From NCBI RefSeq assembly GCF_019720895.1, contig NZ_JAHKSH010000001.1, forward strand, positions 124,001 to 188,000: a DNA stretch of 64,000 nt, read 5' to 3'. The stretch is from Microbacterium salitolerans (GTDB taxonomy: Bacteria; Actinomycetota; Actinomycetes; Actinomycetales; Microbacteriaceae). Shown one piece after another: positions 25,383 through 33,983 of this stretch. Each line of letters opens with the position of its first letter. The stretch's first letter is position 1. The translations under genes were made by a program, and so were the position numbers. Under the pieces are notes generated by a model that saw only the letters and a program-made list of their open reading frames with translations, had not been told where the DNA came from and made no database searches.

Positions 25383-26312
25383 ATGACAGCTCGAGTGCTC
25401 GTGATCGGTGCCGTGAACGTCGACCTCGTGGTGGCGGCCGAGAGGCTCCCGACGGCGGGCGAGACGGTCGTCGGCCCGCGCGTCGAGCGGCACGGCGGAG
25501 GCAAGGGGGCGAACGCGGCGGTCGCGGCGGCGCGCGCCGGCGCCGAGGTCCGGTACTGCGGCGCCGTCGGCGACGACCCGATGGGCGCGGAGTCGCTCGC
25601 CGAGCTCCGCGCCGAGGGCATCGACGTCGACGCCGTCGCGGTGCTCGTGGGCGAGGCCACGGGCACGGCGCTGATCGTCGTGGATCCGCACGGTGAGAAC
25701 CAGATCGCGGTCGGTTCCGGCGCGAACGCCGCCGTCACGGAGGATCACGTGCGGGCGGCCGTCGCCCACGCCGCTGACTGGGCGGGCTGCGTGCTCGTGA
25801 GCACCGAGATCGCGCCCGCCGCCGTCGTCGCCGCCGTGCAGGCCGCGGCCGCCCACGGCATCCCGTGCGTGCTCAACTCGGCGCCTGTCGTGCGCGAGCT
25901 CGCGGAGGTCCTGCCGCTCGCTCCCATCCTCACGCCGAACGCGTCGGAGCTGGTCGACCTCAGCAAGCTGCTGGGCGCGCCCCTGGCGGCCGACGTCACC
26001 GAGCAGGCGGGCATCGCGGCCTCGATGACGCAGGGAACCGTCGTCGTGACGCTCGGCGCCGACGGCGTGCTCGTCGCGGATCCGTCGGGCGGTCTCACCC
26101 GGATCCCGGCGGGTCCCGCCCCGGACGTGCGCGACACGACGGGTGCCGGCGACACGTTCAACGGCGTCTTCGCCGGCGCCGTCGCCGCCGGATCCGAACT
26201 CCCGGATGCGGCGCGTCGCGGCGTCGCGGCGGCCTCGCTGTCGGTCGCCGCGGTCGGCGCTCGGGCGGGCATGCCCGACGCGGATCGCATCGATCGCGCG
26301 ATGGCGGAGTGA
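25383..26312 (+). CDS. rbsK: PfkB-family ribokinase
   Basis: This 309-residue sugar kinase has the N-terminal GAVNVDL, the sugar-binding GGGKGANAAVAAARAGA motif and the C-terminal catalytic DTTGAGDTFNG. It would phosphorylate ribose freed by the upstream nucleoside hydrolase, whose stop is 31 bases away. The substrate could be another pentose or nucleoside, but GGKGAN is typical of ribokinase. Confidence 0.88.
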   Translation: MTARVLVIGAVNVDLVVAAERLPTAGETVVGPRVERHGGGKGANAAVAAARAGAEVRYCGAVGDDPMGAESLAELRAEGIDVDAVAVLVGEATGTALIVVDPHGENQIAVGSGANAAVTEDHVRAAVAHAADWAGCVLVSTEIAPAAVVAAVQAAAAHGIPCVLNSAPVVRELAEVLPLAPILTPNASELVDLSKLLGAPLAADVTEQAGIAASMTQGTVVVTLGADGVLVADPSGGLTRIPAGPAPDVRDTTGAGDTFNGVFAGAVAAGSELPDAARRGVAAASLSVAAVGARAGMPDADRIDRAMAE

Positions 26313-26405
26313 CCTCCGCGTCGCCGAGCGCTGACGACGCGCCGCGGCGCGGATCCGGGGCGCCGGCGTGGGCATCGGCGCGCGCGGGGGCATACGCTGG
26401 TGGGC

Positions 26406-27086
26406 ATGCGTGAGATCCGCCAGCTGGACACCGTCGAACTGATCCTCGAGGCGCAGGGGGTGCTCGACGCGATCCGCGGGCCCGAGCGCGTCGTCGACGC
26501 CGGAACCCTGCGTGCGCTGCAGCAGTCGGGCAACTACGTCGTCGGGCTGTTCGACGAGGGCAAGATGGTCGGCGCCTCCGTGGCCTTCTTCGCCGCACCC
26601 GGCGACCGGTCGATGCACTCGCACATCACCGCGCTGCTGCCCGAGTACCGCGGCCGCGGCTGGGGTCGCGAGCTCAAGGAGCACCAGCGGCAGTGGGCGC
26701 TCTCGCGCAGCGTGGGCAACATCACGTGGACGTTCGACCCGCTCGTCGCACGCAACGCGCACTTCTTCCTCACCGTGCTCGGCGCACGCGTGACGGGCTA
26801 CGCCGTCAACCAGTACGGCATCTTCGGCGGCGGCGACGCGGGCGACGAGTCCGACCGCCTCGACGTGAAGTGGGCGCTCGCAGAGGTCGCCAAGACGCCT
26901 GCCGACGACGAGGTCGTCGAGACGCTCTCGATCCCGAACGACGTCGAGCAGATGCGCGATGCCGACCCGGCGGCGGCCCACGAGTGGCGCATGAACCTGC
27001 GCCGCGAGATGGCCGTGCTCACGAACCGCGGCCTCCGCGTCGGCGGCTTCGACACCGAGCGCGGCTACCTCTTCGTCACGGCCTGA
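26406..27086 (+). CDS. GNAT-family acetyltransferase (COG3375-like)
   Basis: This 226-residue protein has the acetyl-CoA site LLPEYRGRGWGRELKEHQRQWA and a WTFDPLVARNAHFF segment of the large GNAT subgroup often called predicted N-acetyltransferases. The substrate is unknown. TACGCT at 26393-26398 is seven bases before ATG 26406, so a leaderless start is favoured over GTG 26400. It faces the MFS gene across a repeat array. Confidence 0.8.
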   Translation: MREIRQLDTVELILEAQGVLDAIRGPERVVDAGTLRALQQSGNYVVGLFDEGKMVGASVAFFAAPGDRSMHSHITALLPEYRGRGWGRELKEHQRQWALSRSVGNITWTFDPLVARNAHFFLTVLGARVTGYAVNQYGIFGGGDAGDESDRLDVKWALAEVAKTPADDEVVETLSIPNDVEQMRDADPAAAHEWRMNLRREMAVLTNRGLRVGGFDTERGYLFVTA

Positions 27087-27130
27087 CGCCGCGGATCCGT
27101 CGGCCTGCGCCGGCCGAGCCGTCGCTTCAG

Positions 27131-27755
27131 GTGACGCTCGTGACCCTTCTGGGCGCGACGAAGGGCCGCAGGCGTCACGTGAGCGGATGCGGCGGCGGCA
27201 CCTCAGGTGACGCCAACAACCCTTCCGGGTGCGACGAGGGGTCGTCGGCGTCACTCGAATGGATCCGGCGGTGGCGGTCGTGCGTCGGGTGACGATCGTG
27301 ACCCTTCCGGGAGCGACGAAGAATCGCAGCCGTCCCCGAGCGGACCCGTCGCGGGCCGTGGCCTCTCACGTGACGCTCGCAACCGTTCCGGGCGCGATGA
27401 AGGGTCGCAGGCGTCACGTGAGTGGATGCGGCGTTGGCGGCGGTGCGTCACGTGACGTTCGTGACGCTTCCGGGGGCGACGAAGGTCCGTATGTGTCACT
27501 CGAACGGATCCGGCGTTGGCGGTCGTGCGTCAGGTGACGCCAACAACCCTTCCGAGTGCGAAGAAGGGTCGCAGGCGTCACCCGAACGGATCGGTCGCTT
27601 CGCGTGACGCTCGCGACCCGTGCGGGCGCGATGAACAGTCATCGGCGTCATATGAGGGATCCCGGCGCGGGACCTGGCATCTCAGGTGACGCTCGGGGCC
27701 CTTTGGAGTGCGACGAAGGGTCGCAGGGGTCACCCGAACGGATCCGTCACTCGCG
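27131..27755. repeat. Array of eight ~82-bp tandem hairpin repeats (family F)
   Basis: Units begin with GTGACG at 27131, 27207, 27289, 27370, 27452, 27534, 27604 and 27686. Spacings are 76, 82, 81, 82, 82, 70 and 82. The consensus unit is a nested palindrome: GTGACGC, four bases, GACCCTT, twelve bases, AAGGGTC, four bases, GCGTCAC. A GC-rich linker (around GGATCCGGCGGTGGCGG) follows. Copies have drifted independently, and two (second and sixth) share the variant CCAACAACCCTTCC. The array fills the 660-bp gap between convergent GNAT and MFS genes, and the last unit runs over the MFS stop codon. The unit length is not a multiple of three and no gene is supported here. Confidence 0.9.
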
Positions 27756-29192
27756 GTGCGGGACCGCCGCGCGCTCGGCGTCGGGGGTGGAGCGGGGGAT
27801 GAAGAACGTGAGCGCCGTGGCGACGGCGGCCGCGGCGATCGCGATCCAGAAGCAGGTCGCGAAGGCCTCGGACGTGGGCATCGCGTGCCCGTCGCGGTCC
27901 ACGCTCATGGCGGCGAGCACGCCGCCCATGACGGCCGACGCGCTCGAGGTGCCGACCGAGCGGAACAGCGCGTTGAGGCCGTTGGAGACGCCCGTCTCGT
28001 CGTTCGGAACGGATCGCATGATGATCATCGGCATGGCGGCGAACGAGAAGGCGATGCCGACGCCGATGATGCCGTTCGCGACGACGATGTGCCACACCTC
28101 GGTCGACCACAGCAGCACGAAGACGTAGGCGACGACGATCGACGCCGTGCCGATCGTGAAGAGCGGACGCGGGCCGAAGATGCGCTCGAGCTGGCCGGAC
28201 AGCGGCGACAGCACCATCATGATGAGGCCCGACGGCGCGATGCACAGCGCGGCCTCCATCATCGTCAGCCCGAAGCCGACGCCGGTCTCCGTCGGCATCT
28301 CGAGCAGCTGAGGGAACGACACGTTCGAGCCGAACAGCGCGAAGCCCATGCCGATGGCGGCCAGATTCGTGAGCAGAACCGCGGGGCGCGCGGCGACGCG
28401 CAGGTCGACGAGCGGATCGCGCGTGCGCAGCTGGTAGGCGCCCCAGGCGAGCAGCGCGATGACGCCGATCGTCAGGGATCCGATGGCCCACGGGGATCCC
28501 CATCCCCAGTCCGCGCCGCGCGACACGTACAGCAGCAGGCCCGTCAGGCCGACGGCCAGGCCGAAGGCGCCGAGCAGATCGAGCCGGCCGGGGGAGAGCA
28601 GAGTGTCCTCCGGGACGACGAACCAGATCGCGGCGGCGCCGACGACCCCGAGCCCGAGCGACACCCAGAACAGCGCGTGCCAGTCATAGTTCTCGGCGAT
28701 GAACGCGGCGAACGGCATGCCGATCGCTCCGCCGACGCCCATCGTCGCGCTCATGAAGGCGACGGCCGTGCCGAGCTTCGCGGGCGGGAGGACATCGCGC
28801 ATGATGGCGATGCCGAGCGGGATGACGCCCGTTGTGATGCCCTGCAGTCCACGCCCGATGATGACGCCGAGGATCGAGGTCGACAGGGCGGCGACGAGCG
28901 ATCCGAGGATGAGCGCCGCGAGGAGGTACATGATCACGCGGCGCTTGCCGTACATGTCGCCGAGGCGCCCCGAGATCGGCGTCGCGACCGCGGCGACGAG
29001 CAGCGTGATCGTCACGACCCAGGTCGTGTCCTCGCGCGGCGCGTTCAGCAGCTCCGGCAGCTCGGCCTGCAGCGGCACGACGAGTGTGAACATGAACGCG
29101 GAGCTGAGCCCCGCAAAGGCGAGTGCCGCGACGATCGCCCAACCGGGAGAGCGACGGGTGAGCTGCTGCCTGGATCCCGTCTCGTCATTCAC
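27747..29192 (-). CDS. MFS transporter, DHA2-like (14 segments)
   Basis: This 481-residue protein has the MFS motif GRLGDMYGKRRVIMY in the loop after segment 2 and the length and segment count of the EmrB/QacA drug-proton antiporters. The start is ATG 29192. No local regulator is adjacent, so the substrate is unknown. Its C-terminal codons lie within the last unit of the hairpin array. Confidence 0.87.
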   Translation of the reverse strand: MNDETGSRQQLTRRSPGWAIVAALAFAGLSSAFMFTLVVPLQAELPELLNAPREDTTWVVTITLLVAAVATPISGRLGDMYGKRRVIMYLLAALILGSLVAALSTSILGVIIGRGLQGITTGVIPLGIAIMRDVLPPAKLGTAVAFMSATMGVGGAIGMPFAAFIAENYDWHALFWVSLGLGVVGAAAIWFVVPEDTLLSPGRLDLLGAFGLAVGLTGLLLYVSRGADWGWGSPWAIGSLTIGVIALLAWGAYQLRTRDPLVDLRVAARPAVLLTNLAAIGMGFALFGSNVSFPQLLEMPTETGVGFGLTMMEAALCIAPSGLIMMVLSPLSGQLERIFGPRPLFTIGTASIVVAYVFVLLWSTEVWHIVVANGIIGVGIAFSFAAMPMIIMRSVPNDETGVSNGLNALFRSVGTSSASAVMGGVLAAMSVDRDGHAMPTSEAFATCFWIAIAAAAVATALTFFIPRSTPDAERAAVPHRE

Positions 29193-29326
29193 TATCCGAG
29201 TTTATCGGTGGTGCGTCGCCGCGGGCCCCGGCTTCCGGGATCCGGGAAGCGGATGCGTCTCCTCCAGATCAGGCACCGCGTGCGCGAGCCAGCGCCGGAT
29301 CGGCCGGGTCGCGCGGGCGCCCGGGG

Positions 29327-29418
29327 CATGACGACGCCAATTCTCGTGCCTCGATCTCTCGAGCCTGCGGAATCACGCGGATCCGACAGCCGCACCATCC
29401 AGATCTGCCGTCGCTGTG
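29327..29418. repeat. Palindromic element family C, copy 1 (92 bp, degenerate)
   Basis: The left arm is CATGACGACGCCAATTCTC (29327-29345). The interior GCGGAATCACG starts 40 bases in, and the worn right arm is at 29400-29418 (12 of 19 match copy 2). Length and internal offsets are the same as the copy at 31755-31846. It lies in the 294-bp gap between the MFS and glycosyltransferase genes, which otherwise shows no gene. Confidence 0.8.
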
Positions 29419-29486
29419 CTCGCCCGCGGGTCCGGCCCGGCGCCGCGACCCTGACACGGGACCGCACCGGGCCGTAGCCTCGCAGC

Positions 29487-30734
29487 ATGCGCGCGCTCAT
29501 CATGGCCTTCGGCACCCGCGGTGACATCCAGCCCTACGCGGCCTTCGCGGGGGCGCTCGCCCGTGCGGGGCATGAGGTGACGCTCGCGATCCCCGCCGGC
29601 TTGGCGCACCTCGCTCCCGACGAACCTGGCATCGATGTCGAACCGGCCGGATCCGAGATGCTGCGCCTTCTGCAGGAGGTGATGCCGACCCTGTCCGGTC
29701 CGCGCGACGCCCTCCGCACGTTCGGCATCATGAAGCGCGCCATGCGCGAGCAGATGGACGAGACGTGGCGCGCCGCCGAGGCGCACGGCGCGGACGTCGT
29801 CGTGCATCACCCGAAGTGCCTCGCGGGGCCCCACATCGCCGAGAAGCTCGGCGTGCCGGGGGTGATGTCGCTGCCGCTTCCGCTGTATCCGCCGACGTCC
29901 GCATTCCCCGCGCCGCTCTTCGGCGTGGCGTCGTTCGGTCGCCGCGGGAACCGCGCGAGCTACGCCCTCTCGCGGGTCGCGACTGCGGCCTACGGCGGCA
30001 TGATCAACGACTTCCGCGGTTCGATCGGGCTCGACGGATCGGTGAAGCGCCTCGGGGATCCCCTCGTGAATCCCGACGGCTCTCCGATGCACGTGCTCTC
30101 GCCCTACAGCCGTCACGTCGTGCCGATCCCGCCCGACTACCCGCCCACCGCGCACGTCGCGGGCTACTGGTTCCTCGAGCAGGACGAGGATCCGGAACCC
30201 GCACTCGCAGATTTCCTCGACGCGGGCGACCCTCCCGTCTACATCGGCTTCGGATCCATGGGGTTCGGGAAGGGGGCCGACACGCGTCGCGAGGCGGTGC
30301 TGTCGGCGCTCGCCGAGACGGGGCTGCGGGGCGTCGTCGCGACGGGATGGGGCGGGATCGCCCCGGGCGAGGCGGTGTCGAAGGACGTGTTCGTCATCGA
30401 CGGCGCACCGCATGGCCGGCTCTTCCCGCGGTGCGCGGCGGTCGTGCACCACGGGGGAGCGGGATCCACCGCGGCGGGCCTGCGCGCGGGGCGGCCGTCG
30501 CTCGTCGTGCCGTTCCTCGGCGACCAGCCGTTCTGGGGATCCCGTGTCCACGCGATCGGAGCCGGTCCCGCTCCCCTGGCGCCCGCGCGGCTCGGGCGCG
30601 AGCTGGCCGGGCGCCTCGGCCAGCTCGTCGGAACCCCCACCTACGCACGTCGCGCGGGCGAGGTCGCCGACCTCATCGCGGAGGAGGACGGGCTGGCGCG
30701 CGGGGTGCGCGTGCTGGAGGAGATCGTCGGCTGA
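29487..30734 (+). CDS. GT1-family (UGT/MGT-like) glycosyltransferase
   Basis: This 415-residue GT-B protein has N-terminal FGTRGDIQPYAAFAGALARA, typical of sterol- and macrolide-type glucosyltransferases, and the C-terminal donor-binding VHHGGAGSTAAGLRAGRPSL followed by PFLGDQPFWG. It would transfer a sugar from a nucleotide donor to a lipid or small molecule. TAGCCT (29475-29480) six bases before ATG 29487 suggests leaderless expression. It is monocistronic. Confidence 0.88.
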   Translation: MRALIMAFGTRGDIQPYAAFAGALARAGHEVTLAIPAGLAHLAPDEPGIDVEPAGSEMLRLLQEVMPTLSGPRDALRTFGIMKRAMREQMDETWRAAEAHGADVVVHHPKCLAGPHIAEKLGVPGVMSLPLPLYPPTSAFPAPLFGVASFGRRGNRASYALSRVATAAYGGMINDFRGSIGLDGSVKRLGDPLVNPDGSPMHVLSPYSRHVVPIPPDYPPTAHVAGYWFLEQDEDPEPALADFLDAGDPPVYIGFGSMGFGKGADTRREAVLSALAETGLRGVVATGWGGIAPGEAVSKDVFVIDGAPHGRLFPRCAAVVHHGGAGSTAAGLRAGRPSLVVPFLGDQPFWGSRVHAIGAGPAPLAPARLGRELAGRLGQLVGTPTYARRAGEVADLIAEEDGLARGVRVLEEIVG

Positions 30735-30795
30735 CGTGCAGCGTGCGCGTGGAGGAGGGGCGGCCCCGTGCCCTCGTGCGGAGAAGCGCGTTCTC

Positions 30796-30859
30796 GAGGA
30801 GATGTGCGCTCGTGAGGAGTGATCCACGCGGTGGAGTCCTCACTCCGGCACTTCTCCTC
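30796..30859. repeat. Palindromic element family D, copy 2 (64 bp)
   Basis: The outer arms are GAGGAGATGTGC (30796-30807) and GCACTTCTCCTC (30848-30859), with inner GAGGAG and GTCCTC at the same offsets as the other copies. It lies in the 339-bp gap 30735-31073, which holds this copy, copy 3 and no gene. Confidence 0.88.
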
Positions 30860-30923
30860 AGGAGCGTCCGGCGGCTCTCGGGAGAGGCTCGCGCGGCAGG
30901 GATCGGTCGCGTCGGGCGTTCAT

Positions 30924-30987
30924 GAGGAGATGTGCGCGATGGAGGAGGGAAACGGACTCAGGTGTCCTCAGCGCGGCACATCTCCGC
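30924..30987. repeat. Palindromic element family D, copy 3 (64 bp)
   Basis: The outer arms are GAGGAGATGTGC (30924-30935) and GCACATCTCCGC (30976-30987), with inner GAGGAG and GTCCTC at conserved offsets. It sits 64 bases after copy 2 in the same orientation. Confidence 0.88.
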
Positions 30988-31073
30988 GTGGGCGCATGGC
31001 CGGGGACCCCGACGTGCGCGGGCGTACGTCGACACCCGGTGCGGTCGCCGGCGTCCGGTGCCATCCTGGCCGC

Positions 31074-31739
31074 ATGACGAATGCGCGCCCGGGCACACCC
31101 GGCGGATCCGACGAGCGCCCCGCTCTGTTCTTCTGCGACGCCGCGGAGTTCCGCGCGTGGCTCGAGCAGAATCACGACACGGCGACGGAGCTGTGGATGG
31201 GGCTGCGACTTGCGCACGTCCCGGAACGCGGCCTGACGTGGGCTGACGCCGTCGTCGAGGCGCTGTGCTTCGGATGGATCGACTCGGTCTCGCAGAAGAT
31301 CGACGCCGACTCCCGGCGACAGCGGTGGACCCCGCGCACGCCCCGCAGCACCTGGTCCCGCGTGAACATCGCGCACGTCGAGCGACTCACCGCCGAGGGG
31401 CGCATGCACCCCGCGGGCCTCGCGGCGTTCGAGCGCCGCTCCGAGGCGCGGTCGGGCACGTACTCGCATGAGAACCCCGAGGCGGAGCTCTCCCCGGAGC
31501 TGCAGGCGCTGGTCGACGCCGCGCCCGCCGCCGTCGCGTTCCTCGAGGCCGCGACGCCGGGCTACCGCAAGGCCGTGCGGCACTGGATCATGTCGGCCAA
31601 GCAGCCGGCGACACGTGAGCGACGCACGCGCCAGCTCGTCGAGGACTCCGAGGGTGGGCGGCTCATCCCGCCGCAGCGCCCGGGGCGCACGCCGGCGTGG
31701 CTCGAGCGCGCCGCGGCGGCCGCCCGCGCCGCGACCTGA
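31074..31739 (+). CDS. YdeI/OmpD-associated-like protein
   Basis: This 221-residue protein has the family pattern LFFCDAAEFRAWLEQNHDTA, EALCFGWIDSVSQKIDADS, RRQRWTPRTPRSTWSRVNI and a C-terminal GYRKAVRHWIMSAKQPATRE stretch. The family is conserved in soil bacteria; its biochemical role is not established. ATG 31074 follows CATCCT (31062-31067) by six bases and has no ribosome site, so it is probably leaderless. Confidence 0.85.
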   Translation: MTNARPGTPGGSDERPALFFCDAAEFRAWLEQNHDTATELWMGLRLAHVPERGLTWADAVVEALCFGWIDSVSQKIDADSRRQRWTPRTPRSTWSRVNIAHVERLTAEGRMHPAGLAAFERRSEARSGTYSHENPEAELSPELQALVDAAPAAVAFLEAATPGYRKAVRHWIMSAKQPATRERRTRQLVEDSEGGRLIPPQRPGRTPAWLERAAAAARAAT

Positions 31740-31754
31740 CCCGACGTCGTGGGA

Positions 31755-31846
31755 CATGACGACGGCGATTCTCGCACCGTGCCGCACCGGATCCGCGGAA
31801 TCACGCTGATCCGGCCCGCAGGCCGATGAGAATCGCCGTCGTCATG
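31755..31846. repeat. Palindromic element family C, copy 2 (92 bp)
   Basis: Perfect 19-base arms, CATGACGACGGCGATTCTC (31755-31773) and its complement (31828-31846), enclose 54 bases including GCGGAATCACG. It occupies the gap between the convergent YdeI-like and glycosidase genes and ends two bases from the glycosidase stop codon, so it may also serve as a bidirectional terminator. Confidence 0.88.
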
Positions 31847-31848
31847 CA

Positions 31849-33447
31849 TCAGACCGTGCGGACCGCGCTTCCCGCCGACTCGTTCCAGACGCGGTCGAGC
31901 GAGGTCACGACGTACGTGCACGTGCCCGCGGGTGCGTCGGCGTCGATCCACGTGTGGTCGGCGCCCTCGGACGCGCGCAGCGTCGCAACGAGATGCGCGC
32001 CGTTCTCGATGTCGACGGCGCCGGATCCTTCCACCCGGTACACCGCGAACGATGTCGCACGTGTGCGGGGCGGGCCGGCGTCGATCCACTTGAGGGCGAC
32101 GCCCTCGCTCGTGCGGAACGCCTCGACGATCCGCGGCGGGCGCACACGGGTCGCGGGCAGGTGCGGCATCGCCGGCACGAGCGCGGGCCTCGTGTAGTGC
32201 TCGTCGCGCACGGCGGCCATCGCGCCGTTGACGGCGTCGGCCTTCGGGATCTGGTTCGCCGAGTACCAGACGTGCCCGTGCACGGGCGTCCCGGCGCCGG
32301 TCAGCTCCTTGCCGAGATCCACGTGGTTCGCCAGCTCCTGCGGATCCGTGAACGCTCCGCTCGTCACCTTGTACACGGCCTCGCCGATGTAGAGCTGCGT
32401 CCCCGACTGGGCGGCGACATTGGCCCACCACGGCGCCAGCTTCAGGTAGTCGGCGACGGCGAGGCCGAACTGCCAGTAGATCTGGGGGTTGATGTAGTCG
32501 AGCCACCCCTCGAGCACCCATTTCCGGGTGTCGGCGAACTGCATGTCGTACGACTCGGATCCGCCGGTGTCGGAACCCAGGGGATCCGTCGAGCTGTTGC
32601 GCCAGATCCCGAACGGCGAGATGCCGAACTTCACCCACGGCTTCGTCTGCTTGATGCGCTCGCTGATCGTCTGCACGAAGGTGTCGACGTTGTGGCGGCG
32701 CCAGTCCTCGATGCGGTCGAAGTCGGATCCGTGGGTCGCGTAGGTCTCGGCGTCCGGGATCTCCTCGCCGGCGATCGCGTAGGGGTAGAAGTAGTCGTCG
32801 AAGTGCACGCCGTCGATGTCGTAGTGCTCGACCGAGTGCAGGATCGCCGCGTAGATGTGCTCGCGCGCCTCGGGGATGCCCGGGTCGAAGTAGAGCTTCG
32901 GACCGTATGCCCACACCCACTCGGGGTGCTGGCGGGCGGGGTGCTCGGGCACGAGCGCGTCGAGGTTCGTGTCCATCGACACGCGGTACGGGTTGTACCA
33001 GGTGTGCAGCTCGAGGTTGCGGGCGTGGGCTTCGTCGACCATGAACTGCAGCGGATCGAATCCCGGATCCTGCCCCTGCGTGCCCGTCAGGTACGTCGAC
33101 CACGGCTCGTGGGGGCTCGGCCAGAACGCGTCGGCGGTCGGACGCACCTGGATGAAGACGGCGTTGAGTCGGTACGACACGGCCACGTCGAGCCAGTGCA
33201 CGAGCTCGGCCCGCATCTGATCGGGGGACAGTCCGGTCGCGCTCGGCCAGTCGATGTTCACGACCGACGCGATCCACATCGCGCGCATCTCGTGCTTGCG
33301 GATCGCGGGTTCGGCGGAGCCTGCCATCGCCGCCGCCTGCGCGGGGGCGAGCGTGCCGACCGAGACCGAGAGCGCGGATCCGGCGATTCCGGCGGTGGCG
33401 AGTGTGAGGAACCCGCGGCGTCCGACGGGCGGGAGCTTCTGCGTCAT
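31849..33447 (-). CDS. Tat-exported GHL10-type glycoside hydrolase
   Basis: This 532-residue protein has a twin-arginine signal (GRRGFLTLATAGIAGSALSV, cleavage near AQA). A GHL10/DUF187 barrel starts at EMRAMWIASVVNIDWPS and includes FIQVRPTADAFWPS, LHTWYNPYRVS, DGVHFDDYFYPY and YINPQIYWQ. A C-terminal domain of about 90 residues resembles fibronectin type III. Related YngK-like proteins are thought to act on cell-wall or exopolysaccharide glycans. ATG 33447 follows AGGAAGGA. Confidence 0.88.
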   Translation of the reverse strand: MTQKLPPVGRRGFLTLATAGIAGSALSVSVGTLAPAQAAAMAGSAEPAIRKHEMRAMWIASVVNIDWPSATGLSPDQMRAELVHWLDVAVSYRLNAVFIQVRPTADAFWPSPHEPWSTYLTGTQGQDPGFDPLQFMVDEAHARNLELHTWYNPYRVSMDTNLDALVPEHPARQHPEWVWAYGPKLYFDPGIPEAREHIYAAILHSVEHYDIDGVHFDDYFYPYAIAGEEIPDAETYATHGSDFDRIEDWRRHNVDTFVQTISERIKQTKPWVKFGISPFGIWRNSSTDPLGSDTGGSESYDMQFADTRKWVLEGWLDYINPQIYWQFGLAVADYLKLAPWWANVAAQSGTQLYIGEAVYKVTSGAFTDPQELANHVDLGKELTGAGTPVHGHVWYSANQIPKADAVNGAMAAVRDEHYTRPALVPAMPHLPATRVRPPRIVEAFRTSEGVALKWIDAGPPRTRATSFAVYRVEGSGAVDIENGAHLVATLRASEGADHTWIDADAPAGTCTYVVTSLDRVWNESAGSAVRTV

Positions 33448-33569
33448 GGTGTCCTTCCTGGCCCCGCCTCGTTGCGGAGTCCTGGCAAGACTTTACGAAC
33501 GCTCGACGCGGAATGGAAGAAGTTTTCATGGAGTCGTGCGGCGCGGAACCGGCCCCGTATTCTGCCCGC

Positions 33570-33983
33570 ATGACGATCGGACCCGACTGGATCCCGCACC
33601 GCCGCGCCTCCGACGGCGAGCTCGTCGGCTGGATCCGCCCCGCGGGAGAGGCATGGCAGGCGATGTCGCTGTTCGCGCAGCCGATGACGGATCCGGCTGA
33701 CTGGGACGTCACCGAGGACGCGCTCGAGCACACGACCCTGACGTGGATGGCCGACGTGTGGATCCTCGAGCGCGACGGCCGCGACATCCGCGTGCGCCTC
33801 GTCGAGTTCCGCCCCGATGCGGAGGACGGGTCCCCGGGGCGGGTCCTCGTGAAGACCGACGACTTCGGCGCGATCGACGTGCCCTACGAGCTCATCGATC
33901 TCCCGTGGCCCCCGCCCGCGGAGCTGCGCCCCCTGCGCGCGGACGACGGGGGAGGGTGGATCAGCGCGCCAGCGCCTCGATGA
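33570..33983 (+). CDS. Conserved actinobacterial hypothetical protein
   Basis: This 137-residue acidic soluble protein starts MTIGPDWIPHRRASDGELVG. I do not recognise a functional domain; the opening resembles conserved Microbacteriaceae hypotheticals. TATTCT (33558-33563) lies six bases before ATG 33570 and no ribosome site is seen, so it is probably leaderless. Its last 23 bases overlap the convergent LLM oxidoreductase gene. Confidence 0.75.
   Translation: MTIGPDWIPHRRASDGELVGWIRPAGEAWQAMSLFAQPMTDPADWDVTEDALEHTTLTWMADVWILERDGRDIRVRLVEFRPDAEDGSPGRVLVKTDDFGAIDVPYELIDLPWPPPAELRPLRADDGGGWISAPAPR

Noticed and set aside
27131-27755. CRISPR array or integron cassette array
   Set aside because: The units are about 82 bp, palindromic and degenerate along their whole length, without unique spacers, cas genes, integrase or attC core sites.
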